Part shown: one piece after another, positions 40,787 to 47,360 of the stretch
How the letters are laid out: each line of letters begins with the position of its first letter
Numbering within the stretch: the stretch's first letter is position 1
Assembly: GCF_030811455.1 (NCBI RefSeq)
Contig: NZ_JAUSQU010000001.1
Location: forward strand, 3,410,001 to 3,474,000
From: Streptosporangium lutulentum
GTDB taxonomy: Bacteria; Actinomycetota; Actinomycetes; Streptosporangiales; Streptosporangiaceae
DNA: 64,000 nucleotides
Direction of reading: 5' to 3'
Made by a program: the position numbers and the translations under genes
The notes under the pieces: model-generated
What the model was told of the DNA's origin: nothing
Databases searched by the model: none
Seen by the model: the letters and a program-made list of their open reading frames with translations, nothing else

Positions 40787-41812
40787 GTGACCCGGAGCGA
40801 GAGGCTGCGCCCGGCCTTTCTGGTGGTGCTGCTCGGCGCCCTCCTCGTCGCGCTCTGCCTGCTGTCGATCGCGCTCGGCGCCCGGAGCGTCCCCCTCGAC
40901 CAGGTCGTGCAGACGCTTCTCGGCCACCCGGGCAGCGGGCTCGTCGAGAACGTCATCTGGTCGGTACGCGTGCCCCGCACCGCGCTGGGCCTCACGGCCG
41001 GCGCCGCCCTCGGGCTGTCCGGTGCGCTCATGCAGGCGCTGACCCGCAACCCGCTCGCCGACCCCGGACTGCTGGGCGTCAGCGCCGGAGCCTCCTTCGC
41101 GATCGTGCTGTCGGTCGCGGTGCTCGGGCTGGGGTCGCTGTTCGAATACATCTGGTTCGCGTTCGCGGGCGCGCTCATCGCGAGCGTCCTGGTCTTCCTG
41201 CTGGGCAAGCTGGGGCGTTCCGGCCTGACGCCGGTCAAGCTCGCGCTCGCCGGGGTCGCCGTGACCTCGCTGCTGTCCTCGATCACCAGTGCCGTCGTCC
41301 TGACCAACCCGGAGGCGCTCAACCGCTTCCGCTTCTGGGCGGCCGGTTCGCTCGCCGACCAGAGCGGCGACGTGGTGCTCCAGATCCTGCCGTTCGTCGC
41401 CGCCGGCACGGTGCTGGCACTGGCCTGCGCGCCCGCGCTCAACAGCCTGGCGCTCGGCGACGACGTGGCCGCCTCACTGGGACAGCGGCTCGGTCTCGTA
41501 CGGCTTCAGGGGGTGGTCGCGATCACGCTGCTCACCGGCGCGGCGGTGACGGTCATCGGCCCCGTCGTCTTCATCGGGCTGGTGGTCCCGCACGTCGCCC
41601 GGATCCTCGCCCAGCACGCCGGGCTGGGCCCCGACCACCGCTGGCTGCTGCCGCTGTCGGCGGTGCTCGCGCCCTGCCTGCTGCTCACCGCGGACCTCAT
41701 CGGGCGGGTCATCGCCCGGCCCATCGAGATCCAGGCCGGAATCCTCGTCGCCTTCATCGGCGGCCCGTTCTTCATCGCCCTGGTCCGTCGACGCCGACTC
41801 GCGGAGGTGTGA
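40787..41812 (+). CDS. FecCD-family iron-siderophore ABC permease, subunit 1
   Basis: 341 residues with about nine or ten membrane helices. It has the family pattern RVPRTALGLTAGAALGLSGALMQALTRNPLADP (split here over two motifs), GVSAGA, and the ATPase-coupling region LGLV...GPVVFIGLVVPH. The GTG at 40787 is preferred because GGAG precedes it by 9 bases. An in-frame TTG at 40766 is too close to the iron box. It forms a pseudo-heterodimer with the next gene product to import the ferric siderophore. Confidence 0.92.
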   Translation: MTRSERLRPAFLVVLLGALLVALCLLSIALGARSVPLDQVVQTLLGHPGSGLVENVIWSVRVPRTALGLTAGAALGLSGALMQALTRNPLADPGLLGVSAGASFAIVLSVAVLGLGSLFEYIWFAFAGALIASVLVFLLGKLGRSGLTPVKLALAGVAVTSLLSSITSAVVLTNPEALNRFRFWAAGSLADQSGDVVLQILPFVAAGTVLALACAPALNSLALGDDVAASLGQRLGLVRLQGVVAITLLTGAAVTVIGPVVFIGLVVPHVARILAQHAGLGPDHRWLLPLSAVLAPCLLLTADLIGRVIARPIEIQAGILVAFIGGPFFIALVRRRRLAEV

Positions 41813-41814
41813 GC

Positions 41815-42951
41815 ATGGTCCGCCCGTCTCCCGAGGTCCGTTCCGACGACCCTCCTCTCGATCCCTCGAACCTCAAGAAGGCGCGGCTCCGATCCGGCGC
41901 GGACGCCGTTCCCTCCCACCGGACCTTCCGGCTGGCCGCGCCGCCCGTCTCCGGAATCCTGCGGCTCCGGCTGGTCTCGGTGTGCGCGGCGCTCGCCGTC
42001 GCCACTTTTCTCGTCCTCTGCTGGGGCGTCTCGACCGGCGACTACCCGATCGGCCTGCCCCAGGTCATGAAGGCGCTGATCGGCTCCGGCGACCCCGGCA
42101 CCCTGCTGGTCGTCCGGGAGCTGCGGCTGCCGCGGGCCGCGGTCGGGCTGCTGGTCGGCGTCGCCTTCGGCATCTCGGGCGCGCTGTTCCAGACCATGAC
42201 CCGCAACCCGCTGGCCAGCCCGGACATGATCGGCATCACCGAGGGCTCCGGCACCGCCGTCGTCGCCGGCATCGTGCTGGGCTGGAGCGGCGGCCTCGGC
42301 ACCCAGGCCTTCGGGCTGCTCGGCGCGCTGACCACCGCCCTGCTCGTCTACGCGCTGGCCTGGAAGCGCGGCACCACCGGCTACCGGATCGTCCTGGTCG
42401 GCATCGGGGTGTCGTGGATCTGCACCAGTGCCACCGACTACCTGGTGGCCAGGGGCGGGCAGTTCCAGGCGCAGGCCGCGCTCGGCTGGCTGGTGGGCAA
42501 CCTCAACGGCCGCACCTGGGACCAGGCGGTCCCGCTCGCCGCCGTCATGGTGGTGCTGGTGCCGATCGCGCTCATGCTGAGCCGTCTGATGCGCACGCTC
42601 CAGCTCGGCGACGACGTCGCCGCCGGCCTCGGCACCCGCGTGCAGTCCGTCCGCCTGGCCCTGCTGCTCACGGGGGTCGGGCTGATCGCCTTCGGCACCG
42701 CGGCGGCCGGGCCGATCGCCTTCGTGGCACTCGCCGCGCCGCAGATCGCCCAGCGGATGGCCCGCACCGCCTGGCCGCCCCCGATCGCCTCGGGACTGGC
42801 CGGGGCACTGGTCGTGCTCTCCAGCGATCTCATCGCGCGCACGCTGATCTCCGGCATGGAACTGCCGGTCGGGATCGTCACCGGCGTCCTCGGGGCACCG
42901 GTCCTACTCTGGCTGCTCATCCGCGCCAACCGCGCGGGCTCAGGAGGCTGA
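41815..42951 (+). CDS. FecCD-family iron-siderophore ABC permease, subunit 2
   Basis: 378 residues: a hydrophilic N-terminal extension of about 45 residues, then nine or ten membrane helices. Family motifs are LRLPRAAVGLLVGVAFG, ALFQTMTRNPLASPD and AAAGPIAFVALAAPQIA. The ATG at 41815 follows GGAGG by 7 bases; a GTG at 41809 overlapping the previous stop is the alternative. It is translationally adjacent to subunit 1 and to the ATPase gene, the standard order of FepD/FepG/FepC-type importers. Confidence 0.92.
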   Translation: MVRPSPEVRSDDPPLDPSNLKKARLRSGADAVPSHRTFRLAAPPVSGILRLRLVSVCAALAVATFLVLCWGVSTGDYPIGLPQVMKALIGSGDPGTLLVVRELRLPRAAVGLLVGVAFGISGALFQTMTRNPLASPDMIGITEGSGTAVVAGIVLGWSGGLGTQAFGLLGALTTALLVYALAWKRGTTGYRIVLVGIGVSWICTSATDYLVARGGQFQAQAALGWLVGNLNGRTWDQAVPLAAVMVVLVPIALMLSRLMRTLQLGDDVAAGLGTRVQSVRLALLLTGVGLIAFGTAAAGPIAFVALAAPQIAQRMARTAWPPPIASGLAGALVVLSSDLIARTLISGMELPVGIVTGVLGAPVLLWLLIRANRAGSGG

Positions 42952-42955
42952 ACCC

Positions 42956-43792
42956 ATGTCGACCACCGATCCGGACCTGCGGGCGAGCGGCCTCTCCCTG
43001 TCATACGACAGCCGCCTGGTCGTGGAGAACCTCGACCTGGTCGTCCCGCCGGGTCGCATCACCGCCATCGTCGGCGCCAACGCCTGCGGCAAGTCCACGC
43101 TGCTGCGGGCCCTGGCCCGTCTTCTCACCCCGCGTCAGGGCGCCGTCCAGCTCGACGGCCGTGCCCTGCAGTCCATTCCGACCAGGGAACTGGCCCGGCG
43201 CCTCGGCATCCTGCCGCAGGGGCCGGTGGCCCCGGAGGGGCTGACCGTCATCGACCTGGTCAACCGCGGCCGTTCACCGCACCAGACCTGGTGGCGGCAG
43301 TGGTCGAAGCTCGACGAGCAGGCCGTCCACGGCGCGCTGGCCGCCACGGGCATGACCGACCTCGCCGACCGCGCGGTCGACGAACTGTCCGGCGGGCAGC
43401 GCCAGCGCGCCTGGATCGCCATGGCCGTCGCCCAGGGCACCCCGGTGCTCCTGCTGGACGAGCCGACGACGTATCTGGATCTGGCCCACCAGATCGACGT
43501 CCTGGACCTCATCACGGACCTCAACCGGCGTGAGAACCGTACGATCGTGATGGTTCTCCACGACCTCAACCAGGCCTGCCGGTACGCCGACCACGTCATC
43601 GCCATGAAGTCGGGCCACATCGTCGCCGAGGGCGCCCCGGCCGACGTCATCACCGCCCGGTCCGTGGAGGAGATCTTCAATCTGCGGTGCCAGGTCACGA
43701 CGGATCCGGTCAGCAACACACCGTTGATCATCCCGATGGGCCGCCACCACGACGTCTCAGACGTGCAGGCGTCCGCCGGGACGGCCGGCTGA
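42956..43792 (+). CDS. Iron-siderophore ABC importer ATPase (FepC/FecE type)
   Basis: 278 residues. Walker A is GANACGKST, the Q-loop LGILPQGPVAP, signature LSGGQRQRAW, Walker B LLLDEPTTYLD, and the H-loop LHDLNQACRYADH. DEPTTYLDLAHQ is highly typical of ferric-siderophore importer ATPases. It begins 4 bases after the permease stop, so it is the third gene of the iron-boxed operon. It powers uptake of the ferric siderophore presumably delivered by the lipoprotein encoded at 6188. Confidence 0.95.
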   Translation: MSTTDPDLRASGLSLSYDSRLVVENLDLVVPPGRITAIVGANACGKSTLLRALARLLTPRQGAVQLDGRALQSIPTRELARRLGILPQGPVAPEGLTVIDLVNRGRSPHQTWWRQWSKLDEQAVHGALAATGMTDLADRAVDELSGGQRQRAWIAMAVAQGTPVLLLDEPTTYLDLAHQIDVLDLITDLNRRENRTIVMVLHDLNQACRYADHVIAMKSGHIVAEGAPADVITARSVEEIFNLRCQVTTDPVSNTPLIIPMGRHHDVSDVQASAGTAG

Positions 43793-43807
43793 GCACCGCG
43801 CCCACGC

Positions 43808-44000
43808 CCGGCCGAGCACCGTCGTCACCCTCCCCGGCCGGGCCCTGGTCCCCCGCATCCGGCCGAGCAGCGTCGTCACGTCCTGCCGGGTGCCGCTCTC
43901 ACGACCGGCCGGGCCCTGTCCTCACACCCGGCCGGGTGCCGTCGTCGCACTCGGCCGCGTGCCGTCCTCGCGACCGGTTGAGCACCGCGTTCACGGCCGG
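43808..44000. repeat. Degenerate 23-26 bp direct repeats between convergent genes
   Basis: The core CCGGCCG (or a one- to two-base variant) recurs at 43808, 43834, 43859, 43905, 43928, 43951 and 43974, with weaker copies near 43886 and 43994. Spacing is 23-26 bp, and each core is followed by a GCCGTCGTCAC-like segment. The cores are themselves palindromic. The array fills the gap between the ATPase stop and the formyltransferase stop. It is not CRISPR: no unique spacers of constant length. Confidence 0.65.
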
Positions 44001-44935
44001 GAGGTGAGATAGCCGCCCATCGTCTGGAAGTAGTCGACGGCCGCGTGCTCCGTACCGTCGTCGGTGCGCAGCCGCTTGACGACCAACCCGGGCCACTGCC
44101 CGCTCCGGGCGTTCAGACCGGTGACGATGACCACGCCGTCGCCCTCCCGGATGAAGACGCGCCCCGGGGTGCCGCCGTAGCGGGCCTGCGACACCTCCGC
44201 CGACACGATCCGGATGCGCTCCCCTCGGTAGTGGGTGAACGCGTTGGGGTACGGGTCCGACTGGGCGCGCACCAGCCGCTCCAGGTCCTCCGCCGGCCAG
44301 TTCCAGTCGATCCGGCTGTCCTCGATGGATCGCTTGTGGAAGAAACTCGCCTTGCTGCGGTCCTGCGGAACCCACCGCGCCCTGCCGGAGGCGATCAGGT
44401 CGAGTGCCTCGCGCACGATCGGCTCGATCAGGTCGACCGTCCGGTGGAACAGGTCGGTCACGGTGTCGCGCGGCCCCACCGGCACGGCCCGTTGCAGCAC
44501 GATGTCACCCGCGTCCAACTCGGCGTTCATCCGGTGCGCGGTGACGCCGACCTCCTTCTCGCCGTTGATCAGGGCCCAGATCAACGGCGAGAACCCCGCG
44601 TACGCGGGCAGCAGCGAGTCGTGGATGTTGAGCGTGCCGTGCGGCGGGATGTCGAAGATCTCCGGCGGTAACCAGGTCCGCCAGTTGTTGGCGACGATGA
44701 TGTCCGGCGCCGCGTCGCGGAGCGCGCGAATCAGGTCGTCGTCGGGCCGCGAGCGCAGCAGCACGGGGACGCCGTTCTTCTCGGCGAGTTCGGCGACCGA
44801 GTCGTCCCAGATCTTCTCGTAGGCGTGGTCGCTCTTGGGGTGGGTGACGACGAGGACCACCTCGTGGCCTGCGTCCAGCAAAGCCTGCAGCGTGCGATGA
44901 CCCCAGGTTTGGTAGCCGAACATGACGACCCGCAT
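43991..44935 (-). CDS. N5-hydroxyornithine formyltransferase (CchA-like)
   Basis: 314 residues, the size of methionyl-tRNA formyltransferase relatives. The formyltetrahydrofolate-binding N-terminal domain has the catalytic triad context NIHDSLLPAYAGFSP and the motif TAHRMNAELDAGDIV; the C-terminal OB-like domain ends in VDYFQTMGGYL. In coelichelin-type clusters this enzyme (CchA) moves a formyl group from formyl-THF to N5-hydroxyornithine, and its position divergent from an ornithine monooxygenase with a shared iron box fits. It is not the housekeeping Fmt, whose gene normally sits with def. The start at 44935 is set by AAGGAGAGG upstream; the frame is open 40 codons further but crosses the iron box. 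Confidence 0.9.
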   Translation of the reverse strand: MRVVMFGYQTWGHRTLQALLDAGHEVVLVVTHPKSDHAYEKIWDDSVAELAEKNGVPVLLRSRPDDDLIRALRDAAPDIIVANNWRTWLPPEIFDIPPHGTLNIHDSLLPAYAGFSPLIWALINGEKEVGVTAHRMNAELDAGDIVLQRAVPVGPRDTVTDLFHRTVDLIEPIVREALDLIASGRARWVPQDRSKASFFHKRSIEDSRIDWNWPAEDLERLVRAQSDPYPNAFTHYRGERIRIVSAEVSQARYGGTPGRVFIREGDGVVIVTGLNARSGQWPGLVVKRLRTDDGTEHAAVDYFQTMGGYLTSRP

Positions 44936-44970
44936 GGTGGATCCTCTCCTTGATATGCATTCTTGCAAGG

Positions 44971-44989
44971 CAAGGCTAACCTTATCTAA
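44971..44989. promoter_or_regulatory. Iron box between formyltransferase and ornithine monooxygenase genes
   Basis: CAAGGCTAACCTTATCTAA matches the iron-box consensus at 15 of 19 positions, the weakest of the four seen, but it sits centrally in an 85-bp divergent promoter of two siderophore genes. Confidence 0.7.
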
Positions 44990-45020
44990 GATGTGGCCCG
45001 CATAGGGAGGCGATGCCGCG

Positions 45021-46367
45021 GTGGACGACACACTGCACAGTGGTCCGGACAGCATCTACGACATCCTGGGGGTCGGTTTCGGACCCTCGAATCTGGCACT
45101 GGCCATAGCTGTTGAGGAGCACAACGCAAGGGTTCCAACCGCGGAACGACTACAGGCCGGATTCCTGGAGAGGCAGCCGCACTTCGGCTGGCACCGGGGA
45201 ATGCTCATCGACGACGCGACGATGCAGGTCCCCTTCCTCAAGGACCTGGTCACCATGCGCGACCCGGCGAGCGACTTCAGCTTCCTGTGCTACCTGCAGG
45301 AGCGGGGCAGGCTGGTGGACTTCCTCAACCAGAAGACCCTCTTCCCGTTACGGGTGGAGTTCCACGACTACTTCGAGTGGGCGGCCGCCCGCGTGAGGCA
45401 CCTGGTCGCCTACTCCGCCGAGGTCCTGTCCGTCGAGCCGGTGATGACGGAGGACGGCGAGGTCCGCTGGTTCGACGTGGTCAGCCGTGACCCCGACGAC
45501 CCGGCCCGCACGATCCTGCGCCGGGCCCGCAACATCTCCGTGGCCACCGGTCTGGAACCCCACCTGCCGCCGGACACCGTTCTTTCCGACCGGGTCTGGC
45601 ACACCAGCCAGCTGGTCCCGCGCGTCACCGAACTGGCCGCCGCGGGCACCCCGGTGCGTCGCGCCCTCGTGCTCGGCGCCGGGCAGAGCGCCGCCGAGGC
45701 GGTCGACTACCTTCACCGCACCCTCGCCGAGACCGAGGTCTGCGCGGTCCACGCCAAGTACGGCTACACCCCCGCCGACGACAGCCCCTTCGCCAACCGG
45801 ATCTTCGATCCCGAAGCGGTCGACATCTACTTCAACGCCCCGCCCGGGGTGAAGCAGTCCTTCTTCGACTACCACCGCAGCACCAACTACTCGGTGGTCG
45901 ACGTGGACCTCCTGCAGTCCCTGTACGCGACCACGTACCGCGAGAAGGTCCAGGGACGGCAGCGCCTGCGCATCCTCAACGTCTCCCGCATCCGGGACGT
46001 CCGCGTCCTGGACGACCGCCTGGACGTCACCGTGGAGTTCCTGCCCACCGGTGAGCGGAGGGTCCTGGCCGTGGACGTCCTCGTCCACGCCACCGGCTAT
46101 CGCCCCTCCGACATCGGCACCCTTCTCGGCGACGCGGCCAAGCTCTGCATGCGCGACGAGGAGGACGCCGTCCGCGTCGGCCGCGACCACCGCGTGGAGC
46201 TCAGCCCCGAGGTCACCGCCGGCATCTACCTCCAGGGCGGCACCGAGCACACCCACGGCATCACCTCCACCCTCCTGTCCACCACCGCCATCCGCGCCGG
46301 CGAGATCCGCGACTCCCTCCTCGCCCACCGCGCGTCCGCGGCCGCCCTCACCGGCCTTCCCGCCTGA
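45021..46367 (+). CDS. L-ornithine N5-monooxygenase (CchB-like)
   Basis: 448 residues, typical for the flavin N-hydroxylating monooxygenase family (SidA, PvdA, CchB). FAD-binding motif GVGFGPSNLALAIA is at residues about 16-30, the NADPH motif LVLGAGQSAAE is near 215, and the C-terminal substrate/FAD segment is TEHTHGITSTLLSTTAIRAGE. It converts ornithine to N5-hydroxyornithine, the hydroxamate precursor used by the NRPS. The GTG start has GGGAGG 10 bases upstream. It is divergent from the formyltransferase across a shared iron box, and is followed by a very strong hairpin. Confidence 0.95.
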   Translation: MDDTLHSGPDSIYDILGVGFGPSNLALAIAVEEHNARVPTAERLQAGFLERQPHFGWHRGMLIDDATMQVPFLKDLVTMRDPASDFSFLCYLQERGRLVDFLNQKTLFPLRVEFHDYFEWAAARVRHLVAYSAEVLSVEPVMTEDGEVRWFDVVSRDPDDPARTILRRARNISVATGLEPHLPPDTVLSDRVWHTSQLVPRVTELAAAGTPVRRALVLGAGQSAAEAVDYLHRTLAETEVCAVHAKYGYTPADDSPFANRIFDPEAVDIYFNAPPGVKQSFFDYHRSTNYSVVDVDLLQSLYATTYREKVQGRQRLRILNVSRIRDVRVLDDRLDVTVEFLPTGERRVLAVDVLVHATGYRPSDIGTLLGDAAKLCMRDEEDAVRVGRDHRVELSPEVTAGIYLQGGTEHTHGITSTLLSTTAIRAGEIRDSLLAHRASAAALTGLPA

Positions 46368-46411
46368 ACCTCCCCCGGCGCCGGACGACCCCGCCGTCCC
46401 GGCGTCCGGGA

Positions 46412-46453
46412 AACCGAAGCGCCTCCCGGCTTGAGCCGGGAGGCGCTTCGGTT
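46412..46453. terminator. 20-bp perfect hairpin terminator
   Basis: Bases 46412-46431 are the exact reverse complement of 46434-46453 (arm begins AACCGAAGCGCC), with a minimal loop. It lies 45 bases after the monooxygenase stop and before the convergent secreted-protein gene. It marks the right end of the siderophore locus. Confidence 0.85.
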
Positions 46454-46569
46454 CTCACCGGGGTCCGCGACGATCCGGGCCCGGCCTCTGCCGAGGCCCC
46501 CCGATCCCACGACGTACCGAACCCCGGTCATGGTCTCGGGAACTCCGGATCATGTCATGCGGCCCGGGT

Positions 46570-47007
46570 TCAGGAGGACTTCGCCTTGAGGCACTTCTTG
46601 AGCGTGTCCCTGGCGTTCTGCTGACGCGGTGTGACCTTCGAGAGTTCCGCGCTGAGCACCTGCATGTACTTGGCCCCGGCGGCGTTGTAGGCGTCCAGCG
46701 CCTTCTTCGCGGCGGGGTCCAACGCCGGCGCGTTGGCGCTGAGCTCGTGCTGGGCCATCTGCTGCGAGAGCTTGTCGACGTTCGCGGCGTCGCGTGCCTT
46801 CATCATGGCCTCGTAGGCGTTCTTGACCGCCGGGACGGCGTCGACCTTGGCGAGGTTGTCCTCGGCCTCCATCAGCGCGAGGTGCTCCTGGGCGCAGGGG
46901 GCCGGCGCGGCGGGGGCCGAGGCCGAGGCGGCCGAGGCGGTGGCGGCGGTGGTCAGGGCGGAGAAAAGCCCGACGGCGACCAGCGCCGTCGCGGTACGGA
47001 TGTACAT
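46570..47007 (-). CDS. Small secreted protein of unknown function
   Basis: 145 residues. The N-terminus (MYIRTATALVAVGLFSALTTA then ATASAASA) is a clear Sec signal peptide with cleavage around residue 27. The mature part is about 115 residues, highly helical, Ala/Lys-rich, with two Cys (PAPCAQEHL near the start and KKCLKAK near the end) that could form one disulfide. It resembles an extended helical hairpin with no catalytic motif, and I do not recognise the family. The ATG at 47007 has GGGAG just upstream. It stands alone, convergent with the monooxygenase gene. Confidence 0.75.
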   Translation of the reverse strand: MYIRTATALVAVGLFSALTTAATASAASASAPAAPAPCAQEHLALMEAEDNLAKVDAVPAVKNAYEAMMKARDAANVDKLSQQMAQHELSANAPALDPAAKKALDAYNAAGAKYMQVLSAELSKVTPRQQNARDTLKKCLKAKSS

Positions 47008-47360
47008 GATGCTCCCGTGAGTGCTGAGGGTTGGTTGGCATGTGACCTTCTACACCGTAATCACTCTGAGCAAACGTTCGGCTACCCTGGGTTCGAGTCA
47101 AGCGATCGTCTACTCCAAGTTCATGCCAAGGGCGTCACGGACCCCCGGAGCCGATCGGCGCGAGGTGGAGCCGGGGAGATGCGACCTCGCGACCCGACCG
47201 GGCGTCCGATCGCCCGTACCGCCGGGAGAAACGCCTGTCCTGAAAGACGACAGGGGCGGGTGAGGAGGAGGCGCCGGCGTTGGGCCTTCCGCGACGGCTA
47301 CCACGTCTCGACCCGTAGACGCCCCTCGGGGATGATCGGGTTCTGTCGGAGCCGATCTCT
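47008..47360. other. 353-bp divergent intergenic region
   Basis: No coding frame with actinomycete codon bias is seen. Bases 47035-47080 are comparatively AT-rich and are the likely promoter of the leftward secreted-protein gene. No riboswitch or palindrome stands out. Confidence 0.5.

Noticed and set aside
40766-40789. TTG start for the first importer permease
   Set aside because: It would begin 5 bases after the iron box with poor spacing to any ribosome site; GTG 40787 has GGAG at a normal distance.
43808-44000. Possible CRISPR array
   Set aside because: Units are degenerate and the intervening sequence is itself repeated, not unique.
43991-44935. Housekeeping methionyl-tRNA formyltransferase
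   Set aside because: Context is wrong (no def, no ribosomal/translation genes) and it shares an iron-box promoter with an ornithine monooxygenase.
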